From Microglena sp. YARC (taxonomy: Eukaryota > Chlorophyta > Chlorophyceae > Chlamydomonadales > Chlamydomonadaceae): a DNA stretch of 64,000 nt. A model generated the notes under the pieces. It saw nothing but the letters and a program-made list of their open reading frames with translations. It was not told the DNA's origin and did no database searches. Made by a program: the position numbers and the translations under genes. The stretch spans positions 37,257,392 to 37,321,391 of the forward strand of contig CM039466.1 of NCBI GenBank assembly GCA_022414725.1, in the 5' to 3' direction. Shown in pieces: positions 1 to 28,600 of the stretch; the stretch's first letter is position 1; every line of letters starts with the position of its first letter.

Positions 1-237
1 CACGTGTGTGTATTTCTGTTTATGTGTGTGATGGACTGTAGCTTGTGGGTGCAGCAATGGGCTGATCTCGTGCAAAGTCTATATGTTGATCCTATTACCA
101 AGCAAGGTAAGGAGTGTTTTGTGTATGTTTGTGTGTGTGTATTAGTGTGTATGTGTGTGTATTAGTGTGTGTATATGTGTGTGTATTAGTGTCTACGTGT
201 GTGTATTTGTGTGTGTATGTGTGATTGAGGACCCCAG

Positions 238-18738
<18,501 letters not shown>

Positions 18739-19584
18739 CCCCAGCCCCAGCCCCAGCCTCGGTCCCCCTTCCCCTTCCCCATCTAACACGCATGTCTCAG
18801 TCGAAATTTGAAAATCTGTCAAAATGTGCGTGAAATCACGCACATCCCAGTTACAGTGCGTGGGGTTGCATGTTCTCACCTCTTTGGAGAGAGAGTGATT
18901 TGGGACTTTATTTTAAACTTTAGCAAAGGGGCGCTTGCATTCGCGCAAGCTAGTGTGGCTATGTCACGCAAACACATACGTTTTGAACTACCTCCACCTT
19001 CGCCCCAGCTTCCCAAACATCCCCGTGATGGTCCCTACAGATATGGAGTTAGGTTGGCCGACCCAAGTCCCATACTGTTTATAAGTAGCCCCATCTGTGA
19101 GCGTGTCTGTCCCCTTATATGAGCGGTGTTTGGCCGGAGTCCGCTCACATGGGTACCAACACCCCTAACGCTTGTTTTGCCAATCTCCATGGCCACGTAC
19201 GTGCCGACCAGCCCCCCCTGGTGCCGACTGTCTATTGAGGAACTAGAACCCAGGTTCTTCCACTTCCCTGGGATGGGTTCGAAGTTGCATGGGCGGGGGC
19301 GACAGGGAGTGACCCCCAAGGTAATCTGGGACCACGTCTATCTTGCTGAAGATAGTCTGCGTGGGTATCCTAGGAGTCGTCTCATCATTATTCCGCCGGC
19401 AGGCAGACTGCCAACCTGGTGCCTGCCAGCCTGGAGCCTTGATGCCTGCCAGCCTGGCCCATCATTATTCTGCTGGCAGACAGTGAGCAGCCTGACAGCT
19501 GATAGACCATGTAATAAAAAAGTAAGATGACAAGGCTGGCCTGTCCTGAAGTATGGAAGTAGTATATTTATATATTTTCAGGAT
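18739..19584. other. 3' flank of the GH5 gene, no gene seen
   Basis: No conserved coding stretch or repeat family is recognised. A TGTAATAAAAAAG at about 19510 could serve as a distant poly(A) signal but is 770 bp past the stop. Confidence 0.4.
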
Positions 19585-19935
19585 GTATGTTACAGTCCAG
19601 GGGTAGGCCAAATAGGCTTAAGGGACTTGCCCAACCGTGATAGGAAGGGCTTAAAAAGAAACAGGTTCGATGCAGCGTCGCCTGCGCTAATAAATTGTGG
19701 AGAGTGATTGCGAGGGAGCGACAGGTGGCAACGGAAGCGAGTTAGTTACGAGGCCGTTGGCTGACGCGTCGGGCTTCATCGCGGTCAGACGGATGGATGG
19801 ATGGAAGGACGAACGGACAAATGGGTAACACTGGGGGCTCCGCCAAAAAGAAGGGGGGGATCCGCCAAAACAATGGTGAACTAAACCCCAAGCAATCGTT
19901 TTACCGACAAGGGCCCTGAGTTCATGCTACAGAGC
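19585..19935 (-). mobile_element. Family B copy split by a nested family A element
   Basis: B sequence (CAGGGGTAGGCCAAATAGGC, CTTGCCCAACCGTGATAGG) is interrupted after AAAAAGAAACAGG near 19671. It resumes at GGTGAACTAAACCCC near 19876. The 200 bases between are a plus-strand family A element. A (TA)n run follows at 19949-19968. Confidence 0.75.
19672..19875 (+). mobile_element. Family A element nested in family B
   Basis: It begins TTCGATGCAGCGTCGCC and ends CCGCCAAAACAAT. These ends agree with those of the copy at 63470-63683, which also sits in a sequence of known ancestral form. Confidence 0.75.
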
Positions 19936-20059
19936 ACCGGGTACAGTATATATATATATATATATACACCATAATACTGCCTACACCGGTATGTAGACCA
20001 CGCCCGTGGTCCGCTAATTTACTGTTGTGTATTATATATATCACTTAAGCGTATATTAA

Positions 20060-20400
20060 CTAAAGAATGTATCAGTAAAAGAGATGAAGGGCCTGGACAG
20101 GTGTTTTAACTGTTTAATCCGCCTAGTATGCCCCCCCTGTTTCCCGTGGTTAGGGGACTTGGAATTGGAAGATGGTGGACAGCCTAGAGTTGGCTGGCAA
20201 GTCCTAGACGCTTCTCCTTGGCAGAGAGTGTTGGCTATCAGAGCGACAGGTGGCACCGGAATCTAGAATCAGTAGAATGAAGCTAGGGATTACGACAGGG
20301 CCAGTAAGGGCCAGGGTTACGTGCGGACAACACGACATACATATAGACAGACACAGACAATCGGACAATGGGGTGATTATAGGGGCTCGTGAAAATGGAA
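20060..20400 (+). mobile_element. Family A with 5' extension, degraded
   Basis: GACTTGGAATTGGAAGATGG then GAGAGTGTTGGCTATCAGAG and ACAGGTGGCACCGGAATCTA. The 5' extension also occurs at 23590-23650 and 23920-24000. Confidence 0.6.
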
Positions 20401-20649
20401 AAATGGGAAAACGTGATTTCTTCGCAATTACATTTTACTGGTAATGTTTTTTTTTTTACAAATTGCTGGCTAAAGCTATGTAACCAAGTTCGAGTTCAAG
20501 TAACCATGGGCATTGTAAACACCAGTACACCTCCCTCTTGAGTGTAACCACATGGAGTCAAAAGTACTAAATGTCTCCAGCTTTCAAGCTGTTTACCGTA
20601 TTCGGCAGTAACAACAACTTTCAACAACTTTCTTACTATCAAATTCAGT

Positions 20650-21003
20650 CATGGGTTTGAATCCGCTTGGTCAGGAACTTCCAGCAATTGGGCAACGGTG
20701 GGCAGCCCAGAGTTTGCTAAAAATGCGCAACTATTCAATTCAATTACACGAAATCTCCAATCTCTTCAAAAAATGTGGACATCTTGTGGCAAGTGCTATG
20801 CAGCATCGCAAGTGACGTTGGAATTGGTGGAGTGTGTTGGCAACGGAACGACAGGTGGCAATGGACTGGAGCTGACAGAAGCCAGTTAATTATGAGACAG
20901 TTGGCTGACGTGTCAGGCTTCAATTTTTCGGTCGGTCGGACGGACATATGGGTAACTCTGGGGGCTCCCGCCCCCCAGAAGGGGGGAAGCTCCGCCAAAG
21001 AAC
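20650..21003 (+). mobile_element. Family A with 5' extension
   Basis: The 5' part contains GGGTTTGAATCCGCTTGG, which resembles a tRNA B box. The 3' end is GGGGGCTCCCGCCCCCCAG, able to fold as a hairpin, followed by GCTCCGCCAAA. Confidence 0.65.
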
Positions 21004-21007
21004 AATC

Positions 21008-21205
21008 GTAATGCCAGGCTGTAAGACTTTCCCACATTAGTAAGAACCAGCATATCATATGCCAGGCTGTAAGACTTTCCCACATTAGTAGGGACCAGCA
21101 TATCATATGCCAGGCTGTAAGACTTTCCCACATTAGTAGGGACCAGCATATCATATGCCAGGCTGTAAGACTTTCCCACATTAGTAGGGACCAGCATATC
21201 ATATG
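21008..21205 (+). repeat. Tandem repeat, about 57 bp, four copies
   Basis: ATGCCAGGCTGTAAGACTTT then CCCACATTAGTAGGGACC and CATATCAT. Nearly identical units. Confidence 0.88.
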
Positions 21206-21469
21206 ATGTGGACCAAATGCAAACATGAGATCATATGATATCATACAAATTGTATTTAATGATATCATATTTAAATGGTTACCTTGGCCTAGTCAGACCG
21301 CCAGCATCATATGATTTCATATGATGACATGATATCACACTGCCGTTCCCTAAACATAAGTCGGAAAGAGGGTTGTCCAAAGCCCTGTGAGAATTTGCGT
21401 GACACACGCGAAGCCCCACAACACACACACAAAATGTGTGTGAAAACACGCACGCCTCTGTCAAAATGT

Positions 21470-21700
21470 GGGTGTCCAGTCCCAGGCGCGTCGCAAGCGA
21501 CACGGAAAATTGGCGGAAAGTGTTGGCTATCGAAGCGACAGGTGGCACCGGAATCTAGTGCAGCGAACCGAAGCCAGGATGACAGGACCAGGGGTCAGTT
21601 CAAGCCAGGGTTACGTGCGGACATACAGACAACATGACGAACGGACAATGGGGTGACTCAGGGGGCTCCCACCCCCAGAAGGGGAGACTCCACCAAAAAC
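21470..21700 (+). mobile_element. Family A element
   Basis: CAAGCGACACGGAAAATTGG, AAGCGACAGGTGGCACCGG and GGGGGCTCCCACCCCCAGAA in the family order. Confidence 0.65.
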
Positions 21701-21814
21701 ACGCACGTCTCTTTCAAAATGTGCGAGACAGACAAGCCCATTTTCAAAAATGTCAAAATGTGAGCAGCACGGGGGGCAGGGGGCATGTACTTATAGAATC
21801 GGGCGTCGCGGCAC

Positions 21815-22018
21815 TGTTTTTCTTTTCGGCTACCAGCACCAGCTTCTAGGCAGCTTCCAGAGACTGCCACTGGGCCAAACCCCAAGATTTCATGAGCATT
21901 GGAAAGCTGACGATATCAGCTTCCAGGTGCCTAGGTAGCTTAAGGTTTGGATGCAGAGAGAGCCCAGGGATCTGCCTAGAAGCTGCTGCACAAACTGAAA
22001 AGAAAAACTATGCTGCAC
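21815..22018 (+). mobile_element. Family D TIR element (MITE-like)
   Basis: The left end CACTGTTTTTCTTTTCGGCT and right end CTGAAAAGAAAAACTATG are inverted. The interior has the subterminal AGCTTCTAGGCAGCTTCC and CTGCCTAGAAGCTGCTG. Target duplications are imperfect here. Confidence 0.75.
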
Positions 22019-22319
22019 GGGTGTATGTTTTTTCTCCATCAGTGTCTGGAGGAGGAGGGTGGGTAGGTGTGCATGTGGTGGGTAGGGTAGGTGGGTAGTG
22101 GGTGGGTAGGGTGGTTGGGTAGGGGGAGCTCTCCAGTTGCCCTTGCCCTTGCCGCCCTTCTTGGCCATCTTATGTCTGCGCAGAGCATGGGTAGTAGCGG
22201 GGAGGTCGGGGAGGGTATGTGTGGGTGGGTGGGTGCCTGGGAGCCTGATGGACAGATCGGGCTCAAAACGTTTAGAATCGGGCTTATGCGTTACGCTGGT
22301 GTACAGAGTTGAGACTGCA
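22019..22319. other. No gene seen
   Basis: GGGTAGG-type G-rich DNA (22055-22130) and mixed sequence. No recognised feature. Confidence 0.4.
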
Positions 22320-22862
22320 AGACCCTCCCCATATGATATGGAGTGGGCTAGTCTTGGGTCAACAATGGCCTGCCCCCCCATATGATATGGAGTGGACTAG
22401 TCTTGGGTCAACAATGGCCTGCCCCCCCATATGATATGAAGTGGACTAGTCTTGGGTCAACAATGGCCTGCCCCCCCATATGATATGGAGTGATCTAGTC
22501 TTGGGTCAATAATGGCCTGCCCCCCCATATGATATGGAGTGGTCTAATCTTGGGTCAACAATTTCCTGCCCCCCCCATATGATATGGAGTGGTCTAATCT
22601 TGATCAACAATGGCCTGCCCCCCCATATGATATGGAGTGGTCTAATCTTGATCAACAATGGCCTGCCCCCCCATATGATATGGAGTGGTCTAATCTTGAT
22701 CAACAATGGCCTGCCCCCCCATATGATATGGAGTGGTCTAATCTTGATCAACAATGGCCTGCCCCCCCATATGGCCATATGATATGGAGTGGTCTAATCT
22801 TGATCAACAATTTCCTGCCCCCTCCATATGATATGGAGTGGGCTAGTCTTGGGTCAGCAATG
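22320..22862 (+). repeat. Tandem repeat, about 50-58 bp, eleven copies
   Basis: CCCCCATATGATATGGAGTG, TCTAATCTTGATCAACAA, TGGCCTGCCC. The outer units carry TTGGGTCAACAA, the inner ones TTGATCAACAA, showing homogenisation from the middle. Not coding. Confidence 0.9.
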
Positions 22863-23640
22863 GTCAACAATGGTCAACAATGGTCAACAACACTCCAACA
22901 AGGCTGAAGTCAAAAACTCACAAATTAGTAAACACACAAGGTTGAATGTACCGGGTTAAATGTACCGGTACAGGTTGAATGTACCGGGTTAAATATACCT
23001 TTTAGGGTTAAGGGTTTGGGTGGTTCGTGTTCTGGGGGACTCCAAAATCTGCATCATAAGACACAACCGGATACAAAATCTGCGCCTGGATCAACGCACC
23101 CAGACCCTCTGAGATGCAACGGACCCTCTGAAATCTGTGTATGTGACGCAAGACGCAGCGTCTAGAATCATCCTGAGTGTGTCAAGCTCGCCATGGGTCT
23201 GGATAGTATCAATCCTATTAGTAGCGTGACATACAGTGGAATATCGTGGAATGTTGTGGGAACAGGGTTTTTTCCGTTCATAATTCTTGAGGCCATTTTG
23301 GTAGCCACAAGTGGCGACCCAAGCCTCATTCTGGGACATAGCACCATCTCTAGAGCTTTGCTTGACGTAGTCCATCTTCACCCATTTGGGGAGATTCATG
23401 CCAGGCTTGTTCTCTGCACCCAGTCGCAACTTGTGACACAGCCTACCTCGGTTGCTTCAGGTTTAGAGCGCAAAGTGTCAAGTATCAAACCTCTTGGTAT
23501 CGTGACATACCGAGTCATATCGTGGAATGTCGTGGGATATCGTTGGATATCGTGCAATAGCGTGAGATATGAATCCGCTTAGTATGCTTCCTGGTTTTAT
23601 GCGTGGGTATCGCACGAGGGACTTGGAATTGGACGACGGT
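22863..23640. other. Unassigned stretch with small repeats
   Basis: It contains GGTTGAATGTACCGGG repeats (22940-22995) and ATCGTGGAATGTYGTGGG repeats (23240-23560). The minus frame 23429-23091 is open (AENKPGMNLPKWVKMDYV) but resembles nothing I recognise; it may be a transposon relic. Confidence 0.35.
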
Positions 23641-23654
23641 GAGCAGCCGAGAAA

Positions 23655-23835
23655 AACAAGTTATGATAACGCCTGGTGGGGCGTGGTATTAAGGGAGCCC
23701 CGTCTTACGGCGGCTGGGAACGGGCTGCTACTTTACCTGGACAAAGCTAACATGGCGGTTGACAGCGACCGCTAACACTTAATCGCACCCGTGGGGATTT
23801 GAACCCGGCGCCTTCTTTGTTCTTTCTAGGTGCTC
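23655..23835 (-). mobile_element. Family T-like SINE fragment with tRNA T-arm
   Basis: GATAACGCCTGGTGGGGCG on the plus strand is the reversed SINE tail. At 23790-23812 the minus strand reads GCCGGGTTCAAATCCCCA, a classical T-arm/B box. Confidence 0.5.
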
Positions 23836-23848
23836 AATCCATCCTCTT

Positions 23849-24204
23849 GGTATGAATCCGCTTACCAAATAAGTAATAATAAGGTAGTAAGTAATAATAA
23901 GGTAGTATAAGGTAGTATACTTCCTGGTTTTATACGTGGGTATAGCACAGGAGGGCTTGGAACTGGACGATGGTGAGCAGCCGAGAGTTTGGTGACAAGT
24001 CCTATGCAGCATCGCAAGCGACGCGGAAAATTGGCGGAGTGTGTTGGCTACAGAACGAAAGGTGGCAACGATGGAGCTGACCGAAGCCAGTTAGTTATGA
24101 GAGAATTGGCTGGCGTGTCAGGTTTCAATTTTTCGGTCGCACAAACGGACTACGGGGTAACACTGGGGGCTCCCGCCCCCCAGAAGGGGGGGCTCCGCTA
24201 AAAA
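23849..24204 (+). mobile_element. Family A, longest copy
   Basis: The 5' extension (TATGAATCCGCTTACC, GGAACTGGACGATGGTGAGC) is followed by GTCCTATGCAGCATCGCAAG, CGACGCGGAAAATTGGCGGA, GCCAGTTAGTTATGAGAG and the terminal hairpin with GGGGGGGCTCCGC. It ends about 55 bp before the LRR stop codon. Confidence 0.7.
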
Positions 24205-24258
24205 ACCATGCAGTAATTCAATTCAATTCAATGTCCATAGTGTGCAGAAAGAGCGTGA

Positions 24259-25626
24259 CTAGCTCGTGAAAAGCTGTAGCGGGCAACAACCATACTGAAC
24301 CAGCCTGTGCAGATGATGACAAGCTGACAGGGCTGAGATGTCAGTGATTCCTCGGCAATAGGACAAGTCCAATGAGTGGAGATTGCTACATGCCGACAAG
24401 GCTGTGAGATCTACGAGACCAATGCAACCCGATAGATTCAACGAGTGCAGGTTGGAACAATGTGACAAAGCTGAGATGTCCCGCAGTCTCCTGCAATGCG
24501 ACAGATCCATGGTGAGCAGGTTGGAGCATCCTGACAAGGCAGTGATGTCCCGAAGCTGCTCGCAATAAGATAGATACAGCGTGTGGATGTTGAAGCAGGC
24601 TGACAAGGCTGAGATGTCCTGAAGCTGGGCACAAAAGGACAGATAAAGCGTTTGTAGGTAGAAGCATGACGAAAGGGAGGAGATGTTATGAAGCCTCCAG
24701 CACCCGGACAGATCCAGAGTGCGCAGATTATAGCATGATGACAAGACTGAGATGTCCTGAAGCTGCGCACACCTGGACACATTGATTGCGTGCAGGTTGC
24801 AGCACACAGACAAGGCTGTGATGTCCTGCAGTCGGTCGCAATAAGAGAGGTGCAGTGTGTGCAGCAGGGAGCAGCATGACAAGGTCGAGATGTCCAGGAG
24901 CTGCTCAAAGTGAGACAGACGCAGAGAGCGAAGAAGACGGCATGCTGATAAAGCGGAAATGTTGTGAAGTCCTCCGCAGTAGGACAGATCCAGCGCGGTC
25001 AGATCGGAGCAGGCTGACAGGGCAGTGATATCATGGAGTGACCAACAACCGGAGAGATTGAGCTCGTTCAGATTGGTGCATGCTGACAAGGCTACGATGT
25101 CCTTCAGGTCCATGCAGCCAGATAGATTCAGCGTGTGCAGCTCCGAACATGCGGACAAGGGGCCAATGTCTTGCAATCTGGCGCAGTCAGAGAGGTCTAG
25201 AGTGTGCAGTCTGGTGCAAGCCGACAAGTCCACGATGTCGTGCAGTTGCTCGCAGTCAGACAGGGTCAGTTGCTGCAGATTTGAACAGGATGACAGGCCC
25301 GAGGTCTCCTTCAAGGCAAACCAGCCGGACAGATCTAGAGCACGCAGGGCAGTGCAGTGCTCTAAGCAGATCAGAGTTGAAGCAGAGAATGCATGTAAGA
25401 CTGCTACCTCCAAGTGAGTCAGAGCAGACAGGGCAGACAAAGCCGCGTTGAGCTGAAAACGCTTGGCACATCTGGACAGCCTTGTGGCGTTTCCAATTAA
25501 GCGGATCTCCAGGGCGCGCAAGCCGGTAGGCAAGCCGGCGAGGCAAAGCTTGGAAGCAGTATTCATTACCCGGACGCTGAGGAGAGCAGGGCATTGGCGG
25601 AGGATGGTCTGGTGATGAATACAATC
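24259..25626 (-). CDS. LRR exon, 16 x 23-residue repeats
   Basis: Acceptor CCTGCAG at 25629-25627. The frame is open for 455 codons to TAG. An internal ATG at 25566 would give 435 residues, but the preceding 20 codons (DCIHHQTILRQCPALLSVRV) read as LRR-type protein and follow a good acceptor, so the exon is extended. Three copies of its acceptor and first 24 bases recur upstream at about 25710-25733, 25815-25840 and 25930-25957. Confidence 0.85.
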   Translation of the reverse strand, partial: DCIHHQTILRQCPALLSVRVMNTASKLCLAGLPTGLRALEIRLIGNATRLSRCAKRFQLNAALSALSALTHLEVAVLHAFSASTLICLEHCTALRALDLSGWFALKETSGLSSCSNLQQLTLSDCEQLHDIVDLSACTRLHTLDLSDCARLQDIGPLSACSELHTLNLSGCMDLKDIVALSACTNLNELNLSGCWSLHDITALSACSDLTALDLSYCGGLHNISALSACRLLRSLRLSHFEQLLDISTLSCCSLLHTLHLSYCDRLQDITALSVCCNLHAINVSRCAQLQDISVLSSCYNLRTLDLSGCWRLHNISSLSSCFYLQTLYLSFCAQLQDISALSACFNIHTLYLSYCEQLRDITALSGCSNLLTMDLSHCRRLRDISALSHCSNLHSLNLSGCIGLVDLTALSACSNLHSLDLSYCRGITDISALSACHHLHRLVQYGCCPLQLFTS

Positions 25627-28600
25627 CTGCAGGGGCAGCTCAGGTTAATTCAGGCTATTTCAGGCTATTTCGGGTTATTTAAGGTGATAACAACCTGAAA
25701 TTGATTGATGGTCTGGTGGTGAATACAATCCTGCAGGGGCATCTCCGGTTAGTTCAGGCTATTTCAGGCTATTTCGGGTTATTTCAGGTGATAATAACCT
25801 GAAATTGATTGATGGTCTGGTGGTGAATACAATCCTGCAGGAGCATCTCAGGCTATTTTAGGCTATTATAAGGGGACCCAAGGGGGGGGGGGCAGAAAGC
25901 AATGTGTGTAGAGCGGGTCATTGGCGGAGGATGGTCTGGTGATGAATACAATCCTGCAGGGGTATCTCAGGTTATTTCAGGCTATTTCATGCTATTTCAG
26001 GTTATTTCATGGCACTTAGGGTAATTTCAGGTAATTTCATGCTCATTCGGGTTTTTTCAGATAATTTTATGCTATTCCAGGTTCTTTCAGGCTCTTTCAG
26101 GCTCATTCGGGCTATTTTTGAAGCTATTTCGGGTTATTTCAGGTTATTTCATGCTGATTCAGGCTGATTCAGGCTCTTTCAGGTTCTTTCTGGTTCTTTC
26201 AGGCTCTTGCGGGCTATTTCAAGCTATTTCGGTTAATTCAGGTTATTTCAAGCTATTTCATGCTCTTTTTGGTCATTTCAGGTTATTTTGGGTGGTTTCA
26301 TGCTTTTCCAGGTTATTATAAGGGGGGGACAGAGTTTCCTTTAAGGTGCTACTACTTATATCACAAGTGCTAAATTATATACCTTGGTGTTAGGGGGGTG
26401 CTACATTACAGCCTCTTGGGGTCACTGCTGGGGTCCAAAAAGCTGCTATGAGAACCCCAAAGGCTGCTGGTTGCACAAAGGTGCTATGGGGGTACATTAG
26501 AGCCTCTTGGGGTCACTGTTGGGAGCTAAACAGCTGATATAAGAACCCCAAAGGCTGCTGGCCGCACGATGGTGTTACGGGGGTACATTAGAGCCTTGGT
26601 GCTGTGGGGGTGCTACATTAAAGCCTCTTGGGGTCACTGTTGGGGGCTAAAAAGCTGATATAAGAACCCTAAAGGCTGCTGGCCGCACAATGGTGCTATG
26701 GGGGTACATTAGAGCCCTGGTGCTGTGGGGGTGCTACATTAGAGCCCCTTGGGGTCACTGTAGAATTAAATTATCACTGTAGCACGAACTCAGGGCCCCC
26801 GTCGGTTAAACGATTGTTTGGGGCTCAGTTCATCAGTGCTTTTTCTTTTTAAGCCCTTCCTATACGGTTGGGCAAGTCCCTTTAGCCTATTTGGCCTACC
26901 CCTGGACTGTAACATACATATATACACTGTTGGGGGCCAAAAAGCTGCTATTAGCACCCCAAAGGGTGCTAGTAAAACAAGGGTGCTATGTAAAGACACT
27001 GCTTCATTTTATTAGAACAAGTCCTAGGCAGAAAAATTGGTTGAGATTGTTTGCTATCTGAACGACAGGAAATGGAATGGAGCAGACCAAAGCCAGTTAG
27101 TTACAAAACAGTTGGCTGACGTGTCAGGCTTCGTCTCGGTCGTCGGTCGGACGGACAAATGGACAACAGGATGACCCTGGGGGCTCCCGCTCCCCACCAG
27201 GGGGGGCTCTGCCAAAAGAAACGAGGGGGACCAGTTCATCAAGTGTTTCTTTGAAACTGCCCCTCCTGGTAGTATCATTTTTCTCTTTCTATTGTTCCTT
27301 CTCCCCTTACAGCTTCTAGGCAGCTCCCTGAGCCAGCGACTGTCCTGCACCCCCCAAACAATCAGCAGTAATGTACAATTGATTGTGTCAGCTTCAGGGT
27401 GCCCTAGGTTGCGTTAGGTTTGGCTTAATAGCCAGACAAGGGGGCTGCCTGGAATCTGCAGCTGGTAGTGGACAAGAAATGCTCTGAAACCTACTATATG
27501 CTGTCCCACATTTCAAGTCATTTGACTAGACATAGTTTTTCTTTTCAGCTACGATCAGCAGCATCTAGGCAGCTCCCTGAGGTAGCCACTGGCTAAGCCC
27601 CAAGATTTCGACAGTTCTGGCCAGCGGATTCTGTCAGCTTCCAGGCATACTAGGTTGCATTAGCTTTGGCTGGATAGCCAGTCAGGAGAGCTGCCTAGAA
27701 GCTGCTGCCTTTAGCTGAAAAGAAAAACACTGTGACTAGACACCTACCTGGTTCAATTCCTCACACAGAATGCAGGCAGTACAACCTCCTGCCTGAGTCA
27801 AGTCCCCACACCACTATGGTACTTCTAGCTACTATTTTATTTATCGTTCTAATGTTCCTTCTCCACTTCCCCATTTAGTCATCGGCTAGATGGCTAGACT
27901 GCTCTATCGGGCTGATTCGCAGCAGTATTACTGATTACCTCCTCAGTGCTGTTTTAATGCACCCAAGCAGCTCCCGACTCCACTGCTGTATTGGGCAGTT
28001 TTGCGGTTGTACTGCTGAGTATCGCCTCCGTTCCTTTTCCATGCCAATCGTAACTCCTACGCACACGACACCTATATGGCCCCACATGGTTGAGATTGTT
28101 TGCTATCTGAACGACAGGCAATGGAATGGAGCAGACCAAAGCCAGTTAGTTACAAAACAGTTGGCTGACGTGTCAGGCTTCGTCTCGGTCGTCGGTCGGA
28201 CGGACAAATGGACAACAGGATGACCCTGGGGGCTCCCGCTCCCCACCAGGGGGGGCTCTGCCAAAAGAAACGAGGGGGACCAGTTCATCAAGTGTTTCTT
28301 TGAAACTGCCCCTCCTGGTAGTATCATTTTTCTCTTTCTATTGTTCCTTCTCCCCTTACAGCTTCTAGGCAGCTCCCTGAGCCAGCGACTGTCCTGCACC
28401 CCCCAAACAATCAGCAGTAATGTACAATTGATTGTGTCAGCTTCAGGGTGCCCTAGGTTGCGTTAGGTTTGGCTTAATAGCCAGACAAGGGGCTGCCTGG
28501 AATCTGCAGCTGGTAGTGGACAAGAAATGCTCTGAAACCTACTATATGCTGTCCCACATTTCAAGTCATTTGACTAGACATAGTTTTTCTTTTCAGCTAC

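Noticed and set aside
20744..21268. 174-codon minus frame with MICWSLLMWESLTAWH repeats
   Set aside because: It arises from the 57-bp tandem repeat and a family A element.
21633..24201. Short conserved-looking peptide ECVGYRTKGGNDGADRSQL as a gene family
   Set aside because: It is a frame of dispersed repeat A; other copies have frameshifts and stops and both strands are equally open.
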